A DNA stretch of 64,000 nucleotides, taken from positions 1-64,000 of the forward strand of contig LUPK01000015.1 of the NCBI GenBank assembly GCA_001627335.1, given 5' to 3'. The DNA is from Nocardioides sp. REDSEA-S33_B3 (GTDB lineage: Bacteria > Actinomycetota > Actinomycetes > Propionibacteriales > Nocardioidaceae). Shown here in pieces: positions 42,892 through 52,068 of this stretch. The position numbers and the translations under genes were made by a program. Each line of letters starts with the position of its first letter. Position 1 is the stretch's first letter. The notes beneath the pieces were generated by a model. It did no database searches and had not been told where the DNA came from. It was given only the letters and a program-made list of their open reading frames with translations.

Positions 42892-43936
42892 CGGTGATCC
42901 CCGGGTTGCCGACCTTCGGCCAGCCCTCGAGCGCCACCTGGTCGTACCACGGCCGGCCCTCGTGCTCGAGCGCGGCGATATCGGCGTCCACCATGATCCG
43001 AGCCAGTTCGTCGGTCTGGACGCTCGCCTTCCAACCGAGCTTGGCCTCGGCCTTCGACGCGTCACCGATGAGGGCGTCGACCTCGGTGGGGCGCAGGTAG
43101 CGCTCGTCGAAGCGGACGTGCTTCTCCCAGTCCAGACCGGCGTGCTCGAACGCGGTGACCACGAAGTCGCGTACGGTGAAGTTGCCGCCGGTGGCCAGCA
43201 CGAAGTCATCCGGCTCGTCGGCCTGCAGCATCCGCCACATGCCCTCGACGTACTCGGGCGCGTAGCCCCAGTCGCGGACGGCGTCGAGGTTGCCGAGGTA
43301 GACGTGGTCCTCCAAGCCGGCCTTGATACGGGCGACCGCGCGGGTGATCTTGCGAGTCACGAAGGTCTCGCCGCGGCGGGGGGACTCGTGGTTGAAGAGG
43401 ATGCCGTTGACGGCGAAGGTGCCGTAGCCCTCGCGATAGTTCTTGGTCACCCAGTAGGCGTAGACCTTGGCCGCACCGTAGGGCGAACGCGGGTAGAACG
43501 GCGTCTCCTCATTCTGAGGCGGCGGCGTCGCGCCGAACATCTCCGAGCTCGAGGCCTGGTAGTAGCGGCAGTCGACGCCAGCCAGGCGAACCGCCTCGAG
43601 GAGACGCATGGCACCGACCCCGGTGGTGTCACCCGTGTGCTCCGGCTCGTCGAAGCTGACCCGGACGTGTGACTGGGCTGCGAGGTTGTAGACCTCGGTG
43701 GGCTGGATCTCGTGCATCAGGGTGACGAGGCGGGCGCCGTCCGAGAGGTCGCCGTAGTGCAGGAACAATTTCGCCTCATCGGAGTGCGGGTCCTGGTAAA
43801 GGTGGTCGATCCGCGAGGTGTTGAACGTGGAGGCCCGGCGGATGAGCCCGTGCACCTCGTAGCCCTTGCCGAGCAGCAGCTCGGCCAGGTAGGAGCCGTC
43901 CTGGCCGGTGATGCCGGTGATGAGTGCGCGTCGCAT
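42884..43936 (-). CDS. gmd: GDP-mannose 4,6-dehydratase
   Basis: First committed step to GDP-fucose (also GDP-rhamnose or perosamine). The 350-residue product has [15 protein letters not shown] (glycine motif 8-14), [15 protein letters not shown], the catalytic ASSSEMFG Ser/Glu block, [14 protein letters not shown] with the YxxxK pair, and [16 protein letters not shown]. Family length is normal. ATG at 43936 with a GAAGGGAA region just upstream. Operon gmd-fcl on the minus strand. Confidence 0.95.
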   Translation of the reverse strand: MRRALITGITGQDGSYLAELLLGKGYEVHGLIRRASTFNTSRIDHLYQDPHSDEAKLFLHYGDLSDGARLVTLMHEIQPTEVYNLAAQSHVRVSFDEPEHTGDTTGVGAMRLLEAVRLAGVDCRYYQASSSEMFGATPPPQNEETPFYPRSPYGAAKVYAYWVTKNYREGYGTFAVNGILFNHESPRRGETFVTRKITRAVARIKAGLEDHVYLGNLDAVRDWGYAPEYVEGMWRMLQADEPDDFVLATGGNFTVRDFVVTAFEHAGLDWEKHVRFDERYLRPTEVDALIGDASKAEAKLGWKASVQTDELARIMVDADIAALEHEGRPWYDQVALEGWPKVGNPGITGV

Positions 43937-44040
43937 CGATGTTCCCTTCAGAGTTTCCGAACTGCCCGGAGGCTATCGGACCTCTTTAACGTCACCCACC
44001 GGCCGGGTGTCCGCCGTGTAACGATCCGCTGCCTCCCGCC

Positions 44041-44104
44041 GGTCGAGACGCGAGCGGATGAGCCACCCCCACCGGTCGAGGTGCGAGCGAGGGGCGCCTC
44101 GACG
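44041..44104. repeat. REP-like repeat variants after the protease gene
   Basis: GGTCGAGACGCGAGCGG and GGTCGAGGTGCGAGCGAGGGGCGCCTCGAC, two shortened relatives of the dispersed family, lie immediately past the metalloprotease stop and before gmd. Confidence 0.65.
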
Positions 44105-44105
44105 C

Positions 44106-46694
44106 TCAGCGGATCTTGAACGGCGTGTCACTGACGTCGTAGAAGTAGTTCCCCCGCGCCTCGACCATCACCCACGCCGCGTCGGCGGTGATGCCGGCCG
44201 GCAACCGGACCTTCTTCTTCCCGTCGTTGCGGGTGTTGTTGGCCAGCACGGTGCCCCAGGTCTGTCCGTCGTCGGTGGACAACCGGATGCGGACCTTGCG
44301 GGCCAACTCCTTGGTTCCGTTGACCTTCCAGCGCACGCCGATCTTCTGCCCAGCGTGCTCGGTGCGACCGCTGTACTGCGAGCGCAGGAGGAAGGGGCCG
44401 GCCGAGCGCTGCACCTTGATGGCGACGTCGGCGTAGGACGTGCCCCCGCCGACCGGGTTCCCGTCGCGCGACGTGAGCCGGAAGTGCATGGTCCGTCGGC
44501 CGATGTGCGCGGCCCCTCGGTACTGCCCGGTCGGGAGGAACTCCGAGTAGCAGTCCAGCACCTTGTCCCGGGCGGAGCTCCCGGAGACCCCGGGGCACTT
44601 GCCGGTCTTGGCGTTGGTGCGACCGCGCAGTACCTGCTCGAGGTCGGGGAACCATCGGGTGGGCTCGGTCGAAGCGGTGTTCTGCCCGGGCGAGGGGCTT
44701 TCGAGGGCACCGCTGCCGGTGACGCGCGCGTTGTCGCCGAACTGGCGGAACAACGGGCCGAACACCTTGCTGTTGTTGAACAGTGCCGTGCCGATGCCTG
44801 GGTCGTCCTGCTCCCAGGAGTAGGTCATCGGGTCGCCGTCAGGGTCGGTGGCCGACCCGCGGAGCGTGAAGGGCGTGCGAACCGGGATCGTCTTCCGCGC
44901 AGGCGCCGCGACGACAGGCCGCAGGTTGCCGGAGGCCTCCGCCTCGCCACCGTTCCGGGCCGGGCCACCCCGTGCGACCTCGACGACCTCGGCTTCCACT
45001 CCGGGTCCACCCGTGGCGACCAGCTCCGGGCGGTCCTGTCGGACTCCGCCCACATCCGGCTCGAGGCTGGAGGCGTAGACGATCTGGAACCCAGCGTCCG
45101 AGGGCTGTCCCGGGGCGGCCGCGGACGAGGAGACCTGCCCGAGGTAGGGGTCGTAGTCCCATCGGGCGACCCGGACATCACTGCCCACCAGGTCGCCGAC
45201 CGCGGACTGGACGGCCGCCCGGGTGTAGCCCGTCCCACGGGTGAGGGTCGTGCTCTTCTCACCCAGGCTCAGGGTCACGGTGTCCCCGTCGGTGACGAAA
45301 CCGCTGAGCGAGACCTGCTGGACCTCGACCACGTCCACTTGGTCGCCGCCTACGTAGCTCCCGATCTCCTCGATGGAGTGCTGGGAGAAGTACGGGTCGG
45401 TGTGCGGCTGCAGGTCGTCGGCTCCGCAGATGCCGGCGTAGGCCATGACCGAGGAACCGGAGCCGGGCTCGACGGAGGCGTCGGAGCCGTTGGCGCCGCA
45501 GAAGTCGCCCGCCCCGTTGAACGTGTGCTCGGCGGAGAACTGGTGACCGATCTCGTGGGCGACGTAGTCGATGTAGAAGACATCACCGCGCGGCTGGGTG
45601 AGCCCGGTGCAGCCACCGCCGGCGTAGTCGCGCCCGGCGACGCCCAGCCACGCCACTCCTCCGCCGTCGACGCCCAGCGTCAGGTGACCCACGTCGTACG
45701 CCGAAGCGCCGATGAGGTTCGCCAGCACGAGCCTCGTCCGCCCGAGCGTGTCGGTCCCGCACCGGCCGAGCATCCCCTCGCTGTCCTCGATGGCGTCGTC
45801 GAAGCAGGGCGCGGACCCACAGGGCCCGTCAGGGCCAATCGCCTTCGCGTCGGAGTCGAGGTTGAGCTCCTCGGAGTCCTCGACCAGCAGGAAGCGGATG
45901 GCGTGGTCGTCGTTGTAGATTTGGTTGAGCCGGGTGACGAGCGCGACCTTCGCCGCCAGCACGTTCTCGCTGCCCCAGTAGTCGGCGTACGTCGGGTCGT
46001 TCAGCAACGCCAGCCGGTACGTCCGACGCACCACCTGCCCCTGAGGTGGTCGAGCAGCCGAACTGGGCTGGTCGAGGTGCGAGCGAAGCGAGCCACGAGA
46101 CCCCTCGGGCACCAGAACATCGACCGGTGGTCGAGCAGCGACGGCCGTCTGACGGCCCGAGCGAGCGTCGAGACCACCCACCGCAACGACATGCCGAGCG
46201 CCACCGGACGTCCCAGCCGGCTCGACCACCCACTCCTGGGCCCCGCGCACGGACGCCGACACTCCAAGTGGCGTCACCGCCACGGAGACCGTGGTGGTCG
46301 GGTCGCCCACCGATCGCCCGGCATAGGCGGCGAGTTCCGGGTGACGCTCAGCCAGTCGCGGCTCCATCACCTCGACCGGCTGGACCTCGAACTCCACGAC
46401 GTCACCACCTGGGGCGGGCAGCTCCAGTAGATCCCCGCGCAGGTCGCGCTTCACCACCCGTTGATCGACGCGCACCACCTCACCGTCCCCGAGGCCGGTC
46501 GAGTCCGACAGCCCGGATGGTCGAGCAGCAAGGAGCGCCAGCGACGAGCGAGCGTCGAGACCATCCTCCGCGAGTTCAGCGGCGACGGCCACCGAGGCCT
46601 GAGCGTCATCGAGACCCGGTGACGCAGGCACGGCCGCAACCGCCGGCGCCCCGACAACGGACGCGGCCAGGACAGCGACAACCAGTCGCCGCAC
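44106..46694 (-). CDS. Secreted reprolysin-type metalloprotease with repeat-derived insertions
   Basis: An 862-residue exported protease with signal peptide MRRLVVAVLAASVVGAPAVAA. Propeptide-like segment at about 62-172, catalytic domain from about 223 (RTYRLALLNDPTYADYWG, AAKVALVTRLNQIYNDD) with zinc motif HEIGHQFSAEH at 380-390 (His380, Glu381, His384, His390), as in M12B-like reprolysins, and C-terminal beta domains (TYSWEQDDPGIGTALF, VRIRLSTDDGQTWGTVLANNT). Residues 43-61 and about 173-222 are translated from dispersed palindromic repeats inserted in frame, one after the signal peptide and one between propeptide and catalytic domain. GTG start, 2 nt after the RibD-like stop. Confidence 0.85.
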   Translation of the reverse strand: MRRLVVAVLAASVVGAPAVAAVPASPGLDDAQASVAVAAELAEDGLDARSSLALLAARPSGLSDSTGLGDGEVVRVDQRVVKRDLRGDLLELPAPGGDVVEFEVQPVEVMEPRLAERHPELAAYAGRSVGDPTTTVSVAVTPLGVSASVRGAQEWVVEPAGTSGGARHVVAVGGLDARSGRQTAVAARPPVDVLVPEGSRGSLRSHLDQPSSAARPPQGQVVRRTYRLALLNDPTYADYWGSENVLAAKVALVTRLNQIYNDDHAIRFLLVEDSEELNLDSDAKAIGPDGPCGSAPCFDDAIEDSEGMLGRCGTDTLGRTRLVLANLIGASAYDVGHLTLGVDGGGVAWLGVAGRDYAGGGCTGLTQPRGDVFYIDYVAHEIGHQFSAEHTFNGAGDFCGANGSDASVEPGSGSSVMAYAGICGADDLQPHTDPYFSQHSIEEIGSYVGGDQVDVVEVQQVSLSGFVTDGDTVTLSLGEKSTTLTRGTGYTRAAVQSAVGDLVGSDVRVARWDYDPYLGQVSSSAAAPGQPSDAGFQIVYASSLEPDVGGVRQDRPELVATGGPGVEAEVVEVARGGPARNGGEAEASGNLRPVVAAPARKTIPVRTPFTLRGSATDPDGDPMTYSWEQDDPGIGTALFNNSKVFGPLFRQFGDNARVTGSGALESPSPGQNTASTEPTRWFPDLEQVLRGRTNAKTGKCPGVSGSSARDKVLDCYSEFLPTGQYRGAAHIGRRTMHFRLTSRDGNPVGGGTSYADVAIKVQRSAGPFLLRSQYSGRTEHAGQKIGVRWKVNGTKELARKVRIRLSTDDGQTWGTVLANNTRNDGKKKVRLPAGITADAAWVMVEARGNYFYDVSDTPFKIR
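46029..46178. repeat. REP-like repeats inside the metalloprotease gene (domain boundary)
   Basis: Two or three adjacent members of the dispersed family (GGTGGTCGAGCAGCCGAAC, GGTCGAGGTGCGAGCGAAGC, then GGTGGTCGAGCAGCGACGG to GCGTCGAGACC) keep the reading frame open and encode about 50 residues between the propeptide and catalytic domains. Confidence 0.85.
46513..46562. repeat. REP-like repeat inside the metalloprotease gene (after signal peptide)
   Basis: A near full-length copy (GGTCGAGCAGCAAGGAGCG to GCGTCGAGACC) read in frame as GLDARSSLALLAARPSG, residues about 45-61 of the protease. Confidence 0.88.
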
Positions 46695-46696
46695 GC

Positions 46697-47380
46697 TCAG
46701 CCCCCGAGCGCCCAGCGCCCGAAGAGGGTGCCGGAGTCTTCCAGCAGCATGGTCAGCTCGAGCGGCACGTTGATGGGCGCACCCTCGGTCGTCCGCGGAT
46801 AGGCGCCAGCCACGAGGCGCGGCACCGTGGTGGCGGCGACCTCGTCGACGCAGCCTTGGAAGACCATGTCCCGCGACAGGTGCGGCCCGCCCTCGCAGAG
46901 CTGAGACATCCAGCCGCGCTCGGCGAGTGTGGCCTTCAGTTGCGGCAGGTCGACCCGGTGGGAGCCGAGCTCCAGGATGTGGTCGTCGCCCAGGATTTCC
47001 CGTGCCGCCGGCAGCCCGTCGGAACGAGAGCAGGTAGCCAGGTGGACCGACCCGGCCGGCGCCCCTTGGAGCGACTCGGGCACCTGGGCCTTGCGTGACA
47101 CCAGCACGATCGGCACGTCGGTGGGTGCGTACTTCTCTGCCTTGGCGGTGCCGGCTCCCACGATGATCACGTCGGCCAGCGAGCGCAGCGCCTGGAAGAC
47201 GCGCTGGTCGGCCGCGTTGTTGATCGAGGCAGTACGTGCGTCGTCGCCGGTGGCAGAGCCGTCCACGGTGCTCACCATGCCCACCCTCAGCCAGGGCTGC
47301 CCTGCCGGCGGAGCGTAGAGCTCGGCCAGGTCCGCGTCGGTGATGTTCTCGTTCGGCGTTGCGCCGGTCAGGACTCGCAT
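46697..47380 (-). CDS. RibD C-terminal domain (DHFR-fold) reductase, second paralogue
   Basis: A 227-residue paralogue of the protein at 30840: MRVLTGATPNENITDADLAELY, PWLRVGMVSTVDGSATG, LADVIIVGAGTAKAEKYAPT and SQLCEGGPHLSRDMV. It binds NADPH in this family and reduces pyrimidine or pterin-like substrates. It lacks a deaminase domain and stands without other riboflavin genes. Its stop is 2 nt from the GTG start of the secreted metalloprotease, so the two may be cotranscribed although no functional link is evident. ATG at 47380. Confidence 0.86.
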   Translation of the reverse strand: MRVLTGATPNENITDADLAELYAPPAGQPWLRVGMVSTVDGSATGDDARTASINNAADQRVFQALRSLADVIIVGAGTAKAEKYAPTDVPIVLVSRKAQVPESLQGAPAGSVHLATCSRSDGLPAAREILGDDHILELGSHRVDLPQLKATLAERGWMSQLCEGGPHLSRDMVFQGCVDEVAATTVPRLVAGAYPRTTEGAPINVPLELTMLLEDSGTLFGRWALGG

Positions 47381-47694
47381 CGTTACCTCGTCACCCGGTT
47401 GAAGACGGCGGGGTCTCCCGCTGGCCCCTAGGTTCGCACCCCGGTGTCACGCCGCGCGGCACCACCCCCGCTCGAATCGGTACAGACCAGCGGACGAGCC
47501 CTTCGGGAGGACGAGGACCCAGTGCTGCCAGGACTCGCGAGGCTGCACCCTCAGTGTTCAATCACGCGTAACACGGACGAGATGCACCGCAGAGTGAAGA
47601 GAAGTAAAGTCAGGCGTCGCGTCCGGTCGGGCGGACCACAATCCAGCCCCTCATCGTCGAGGGGGTAGCAATACCACGCCGCACGCGCGGAAGC
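47381..47694 (+). other. Intergenic region upstream of the polysaccharide cluster
   Basis: About 314 bp with no convincing gene. It must hold the promoters of the divergent RibD-like and sugar transferase genes. The only structure I note is a short dyad, CCCCTC/GAGGGG near 47647-47664. A GGTTCGCACCCC run at about 47432 resembles a tRNA T-arm but no tRNA fold follows. Confidence 0.5.
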
Positions 47695-49164
47695 ATGGGA
47701 CCAGCAGCGATGACCCTTCTGTCGGAAACCACGAGCCGGTGGTCTGGCGCCCGCAGTCGCTATCTCCGCGCCCTGCCGCTCACGGCTCTGGCCATCGACG
47801 TCGCCCTCATGGTTGGCATCGGGCTGATCGCAATAGTCGGGCGGCGCGAGCTCGACATCTTTACCTCTTCGGCCAGTGTTGAGAGTAGCGCGAGTGTTGC
47901 GGGACCGATGATCATCGCAGGATGGATCGCCACAATCGCGCTCGCAGGCGGCTACAAGAAGGATGTCTTCGGCGCAGGCACCGACGAGTACCGTCGAGTT
48001 TTCAACGCCAGCATCATTGCCGCCGGGCTGTCGGGCGTCGGTTGCTACCTCGCGAAGTACGACCTCTCACGGGGGTTTTTCCTGCTCGCGTTCGGCGCGG
48101 GCATCCCCACGCTGCTCGTCGGCCGGCTTCTACTCCGCCGTGCGGTACAGCAAGCGCGCAAGCACGGCTCACTGCGCCAGCGAGTACTTATCGCTGGCAG
48201 CCGCTCGCATGTCGACGAGATCGCAGCTGTCCTTCGACGGGAGACCTGGCTCGGCTATGAGGTGATCGGGGCCCTGACCCCCGAGTACGACCTCGCGGAG
48301 GAGACTTCGTCCGGAGTTCCAGTCCTAGGGAATACGAGCGACGCCACCCAATTGGTAGCGGCAGCCCGAGCCGATGTCATCTTCTACGCGGGTGGCTCAG
48401 TAGGCGCGTCAAGCCAGTTCCGTTGCTCATTATGGGACCTGGAACTGCACGACGTCCAAGTGGTTGTCGCCCCTAGTGTCACCGACATCTCGGCCGAGAG
48501 AATTAGGATTCGTCCCGTAGCGGGGTTACCGCTGATCCATGTGGACCCGCCGACCTGGTCCGACGCGAGTCGATGGGGAAAGCGCCTATTCGACATCATA
48601 GGCTCGTCTCTGTTGCTGATCGTCTTCTGCCCACTTATGGCCGCCATTGCAACTCAAATCAAAGTCAACGACCAGGGTCCGGCGCTTTTTCGACAGACAC
48701 GCACCGGCAGGGAAGGGCGCGAGTTCTCTTGCTTGAAGTTTCGCACCATGGTCGTCGACGCCGAAACTAAATTGGCAGCCCTACACCAGCAGGCCGGATA
48801 TTCGGAAGGCCTGTTTAAGATTCATGACGACCCCCGGGTGACTTCACCGGGGAGGTGGCTGCGCCGATTTTCGCTGGATGAACTGCCACAATTGATCAAC
48901 GTCTTGCGCGGCGAGATGAGTTTGGTCGGCCCACGGCCACCTCTCCCGCACGAAGTCGCAGCCTATGACGACTACACATCCCGCCGACTGCGTGTACGGC
49001 CAGGAATGACCGGCCTCTGGCAGGTATCGGGACGATCCGACCTGACCTGGTCAGAGACCATCCGACTGGACCTGTACTATGTGGATAACTGGTCAATGCT
49101 GCAGGATCTGACAATTCTGTTTCGGACGTTAGGCGCTGTCCTCGGGGCCCGCGGCGCGTACTGA
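47695..49164 (+). CDS. Polyprenyl-phosphate sugar phosphotransferase (exopolysaccharide initiating enzyme)
   Basis: Starts repeat-unit assembly by moving a sugar-1-phosphate to undecaprenyl phosphate at the inner face of the membrane. The 489-residue product has four N-terminal helices (LTALAIDVALMVGIGLIAIV and others), a CoA-binding-like middle (RQRVLIAGSRSHVDEIAAVLRRE) and the C-terminal bacterial sugar transferase domain: RLFDIIGSSLLLIVFCPLMA, PALFRQTRTGREGREFSCLKFRTM, DELPQLINVLRGEMSLVGPRPP and RPGMTGLWQVSGRSDL. The ATG at 47695 or the next one at 47710 may be used. First gene of the EPS cluster; GC falls visibly within it. Confidence 0.93.
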   Translation: MGPAAMTLLSETTSRWSGARSRYLRALPLTALAIDVALMVGIGLIAIVGRRELDIFTSSASVESSASVAGPMIIAGWIATIALAGGYKKDVFGAGTDEYRRVFNASIIAAGLSGVGCYLAKYDLSRGFFLLAFGAGIPTLLVGRLLLRRAVQQARKHGSLRQRVLIAGSRSHVDEIAAVLRRETWLGYEVIGALTPEYDLAEETSSGVPVLGNTSDATQLVAAARADVIFYAGGSVGASSQFRCSLWDLELHDVQVVVAPSVTDISAERIRIRPVAGLPLIHVDPPTWSDASRWGKRLFDIIGSSLLLIVFCPLMAAIATQIKVNDQGPALFRQTRTGREGREFSCLKFRTMVVDAETKLAALHQQAGYSEGLFKIHDDPRVTSPGRWLRRFSLDELPQLINVLRGEMSLVGPRPPLPHEVAAYDDYTSRRLRVRPGMTGLWQVSGRSDLTWSETIRLDLYYVDNWSMLQDLTILFRTLGAVLGARGAY

Positions 49165-49349
49165 CGCCGCCGACCTGAATCCCTCATGCCGGCGCAACAC
49201 AACCTCCGAACAACTCAGTGGGAGACCAGCATTCTCAAAGCGCATCAGAATTAGATCTACTAAGCGGCTTTGCAGGACTTATGGCTAGTAAGTCACGTCA
49301 AGGACTCCAACATGGTCCTTAGTTAGAAGCAAGCGAGGAGTAGCAGTCA

Positions 49350-49880
49350 TTGAGCCTTCGTCACAATATTCGCCGCGCGATTCACCGCCTTTTGGGCCTC
49401 ATGGCTTCAGTGCGCTTTGCAGGCGCCGAAGGACTGCGCTCAGAGGGATTTCCCCGAATCGTTAGGTTGCGAGGAGGAACTGTTCGCCTTGGCCGCAACG
49501 TAAAACTGCACCGCAAGCTACTGCTTCACTTGTACACCCCGTTCGCATTGGTTGAGATCGGGGATGACACTTACCTAAATGAGGACTGTAGGCTTTATTG
49601 CTTCGACAGAATTTCAATTGGAAAGTCGTGTGCGATCGCCTGGGGTGTGCATATGACTGACAGCAACCATCACGAACTCGATGACGTGCCGAAGACTCTT
49701 CCTATAACGATTGGCGACGGCGTTTGGATTGGCGCTCGCGTCACCATTCTCCCAGGTGTCACTATCGGCGATGGAGCCATCGTCGGTGCAGGTAGTGTTG
49801 TTGCGAATGACATCCCGCCCCGTTCGCTGTGCTTGGGTACCCCTGCGCGAGTCGTACGCCAAGGTGTCGAATGGAGGTAG
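49350..49880 (+). CDS. Left-handed beta-helix acyltransferase (hexapeptide family)
   Basis: A 176-residue O-acetyltransferase of the NodL/WcaF/LacA type. Hexapeptide turns are visible: VRLGRNVKLHR, ALVEIGDDTYLNEDCRLYC, ISIGKSCAIAWGVHMTDSNHHEL with the likely catalytic His pair, then PITIGDGVWIGARVTILPGVTIGDGAIVGAGSVVANDIPP. TTG start at 49350 behind GAGGAG. Probably acetylates a sugar of the surface polysaccharide. Lower-GC DNA, followed directly by insertion-sequence debris. Confidence 0.9.
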   Translation: MSLRHNIRRAIHRLLGLMASVRFAGAEGLRSEGFPRIVRLRGGTVRLGRNVKLHRKLLLHLYTPFALVEIGDDTYLNEDCRLYCFDRISIGKSCAIAWGVHMTDSNHHELDDVPKTLPITIGDGVWIGARVTILPGVTIGDGAIVGAGSVVANDIPPRSLCLGTPARVVRQGVEWR

Positions 49881-50034
49881 AAGCGGATGCGGTGCCGAGA
49901 TTCGCCTTCAAGGTGTTGACGATGAGTCCGCCTGACGGCACGCCTCGGAGAAGCCACTTGTAAGTACGCATCCTCGGCGATACCGGAGCGTCGACGGGCT
50001 CCAGTAGTCGAAGCGACACCGAGGAGAGGGTGTC

Positions 50035-50230
50035 GTGGCAAGACGGACGTATGACCCGTTGGTAGTCGAAGAGTACCTAGCGCTGATCGCGCGGGGCGTG
50101 GGCTACACCGACGCCAACGCACGTCATTCGGGCCGGGGCTGCGGTGGTGGGCCAAGTTCGCTCCCATCGACTTCCCCGAGGTCGCCTTCCACCACGGCCG
50201 GCCGGCCGGGCTTCGCGGGGCACCGGCCCC
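50035..50230 (+). pseudogene. IS30-family transposase N-terminal remnant
   Basis: ARRTYDPLVVEEYLALIARGVGYTDANAR in one frame, then after a shift near 50125-50140 GLRWWAKFAPIDFPEVAFHH and GRPAGLRG in another, the usual N-terminal region of actinobacterial IS30 transposases. It ends where the IS256 fragment begins. Non-functional. Confidence 0.65.
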
Positions 50231-50235
50231 GGCCG

Positions 50236-50452
50236 GGACTGGCAGATTTCCTGTGTAACTGGCCTCTGGCGTTCCTGGTTGTCCGAGGGGTTGATGCGTC
50301 CCCCGAAGGTGATGGCGAAGGCGTTGAGTGCTGACTCCCATCGGATGACCCATCGTGCCTTGCCGGTGCCGGTGGGGTCGAGTGATCGGGTCACCAGGTA
50401 GAGGCACTTCAAGGCGGCCTGGTGCTGGCACAGGCAGAAGCGAGCAGTGGTC
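50236..50452 (-). pseudogene. IS256-family transposase C-terminal remnant
   Basis: On the minus strand the reading KCLYLVTRSLDPTGTG, KARWVIRWESALNAFAITFGGR matches the end of IS256 (mutator) transposases as I remember them. A candidate terminal repeat, GACTGGCAGATTTCCTGTGT, lies at about 50237-50258. Only the last 50-70 codons remain. Confidence 0.6.
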
Positions 50453-50453
50453 G

Positions 50454-51137
50454 ATGATCGCGACTCTGGAGCATCTGCTGGCGCGTGAGGTCGAGGCCAC
50501 CGAAGCCCGCAAACTCGCCGGTCGACTGCGGTTCGCCTCGTTGCCGACACCCGCCACCTTAGCGGACTTCGACTTCGACGCCGCCCCCGGCGTCGACAAG
50601 AAGCTCCTCGACGAGCTCGCGGCCTGTCGCTACCTCGAGTCCGCCACCAACGTGCTCCTCATCGGCCCGCCCAGGGTCGGGAAGACCCACTTGGCTGTCG
50701 GCCTCAGCCGAGCCGCAGCCGAAGCGGGCTACCGGACCTACTTCACCACCGCCGCCGACCTCGCCGCCCGCTGCCACCGCGCCGCGATCGATGGACGGTG
50801 GTCGACCACCATGCGGTTCTTCGCCGGCCCCACTCTGCTGATCATCGACGAGCTCGGCTACCTCCCGCTGCCCGGCGAGGCAGCGTCCGCGCTGTTCCAG
50901 GACGTGTCCCAGCGCTACCTGAAGACCAGCATCGTCCTGACCACCAACCGCGGCGTCGCCTCCTGGGGCGAGGCCCTCGGCGACACCACCGACGCCGCCG
51001 CCGCCATGCTCGACCGACTCCTGCACCGCTCCTTCGTGCTCAACCTCGACGGCGACTCCTACCGCCTACGCGACCACCACGCCGAGAACGAAGCACTCCG
51101 AGTTACCGCGTCCGGCACCCGCCGACCGCTACAGTGA
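50454..51137 (+). CDS. istB: IS21-family helper ATPase IstB, orphan
   Basis: A 227-residue AAA+ helper: N-terminal MIATLEHLLAREVEATEARKL, Walker A GPPRVGKTH, Walker B LLIIDELGYLPL, sensor region TSIVLTTNRGVASWGEALGD and arginine-finger-like AMLDRLLHRS. The frame is intact but the partner transposase IstA is absent, having been replaced by IS256 and IS30 debris. The IS21 right end probably lies in the 80 bp after the stop. It cannot move on its own and may be a relic. Confidence 0.85.
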   Translation: MIATLEHLLAREVEATEARKLAGRLRFASLPTPATLADFDFDAAPGVDKKLLDELAACRYLESATNVLLIGPPRVGKTHLAVGLSRAAAEAGYRTYFTTAADLAARCHRAAIDGRWSTTMRFFAGPTLLIIDELGYLPLPGEAASALFQDVSQRYLKTSIVLTTNRGVASWGEALGDTTDAAAAMLDRLLHRSFVLNLDGDSYRLRDHHAENEALRVTASGTRRPLQ

Positions 51138-51179
51138 CCACCGCCCAGGGTGGGGACTTTCGATGAGCATCCCTGGGGA

Positions 51180-51901
51180 ACTTCGGCGAGCGCCATCAAT
51201 CAACGCAGTCGTTTGCTCGCCACCGGCGTCACCAACGAGGGCCACCATGAGGTCCTCGGCATGCGTTTGGCCATCGCCGAGAGCGGTCGGCGTGGAACGA
51301 GTTCCTCGCCGACCTGGTGGCCCGCGGCCTGCCCGGCGTGCGGCTGGTGACCACCGACGCGCACCGCGGCCTGGTCGAGGCGGTCGCCGCGAACCTGCCC
51401 GGCGCGGCCTGGCAGCGCTGCCGCACCCACTACGCCTTCAACCTGATGGGAGTGACACCCAAAGGCATGTGGCCGGCAGGCATGGCGATGCTGCACAGCG
51501 TCTACGACCAGCCCGACACCGCCGCGGTCTACGCCCAGTTTGACCGGCTCCTGGACTGCGTCGACCAAAAGCTGCCCGAGGTCCACGACCACCTCGACCG
51601 TGCTCGAGCCGACCTGCTGTCCTTCACCGGCTTCCCGAAGGAGATCTGGACCCAGATCTGGTCCAACAGCCCCACCGAGGGACCCAACAAGGAGATCCGA
51701 CGCCGCACAGACCCGGTCGGGATCTTCCCCACCCGCGAAGCCATCGTGCGCGTGGTCGGTGCCGTGTTGGCCGAGCAGACCGACGAATGGGCCGAGGGCC
51801 GCTACCTCGGACTCGAAGTCCTTACCCGCTCGCGCGTCAACATTGTCCCCACCAACGACACCGAGATCGGAGCAGAAGACCTACCCGCCCTGACCGCCTG
51901 A
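51180..51901 (+). pseudogene. IS256-family transposase fragment, frameshifted
   Basis: Reads LLATGVTNEGHHEVLGMRLA in one frame, then after a shift at about 51285-51293 continues WNEFLADLVARGLPGVRLVT, TDAHRGLVEAVAANLPGAAW, QRCRTHYAFNLM and on to the C-terminus EIGAEDLPALTA at 51901. This is the catalytic and C-terminal part of a mutator-type transposase; the N-terminal half is missing. A different IS256 member from the fragment at 50236. Confidence 0.8.
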
Positions 51902-52068
51902 CCCATCAGCGAAGGAACGCAGCGCTACACCACTCCCGGGGACTTAATCCCCACTACTCGACCCTGATGATTAAGAACTTAGCATCATACTGGTCTACAG
52001 TTCCACGGCCGCCCTAGATCGCAATGCCCGTGAATTCACACACTTCAAACTTCTTACCCGACCCAACC

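Noticed and set aside
47425..47450. tRNA-like T-arm (GGTTCGCACCCC)
   Set aside because: No acceptor stem, D-arm or anticodon arm could be folded around it.
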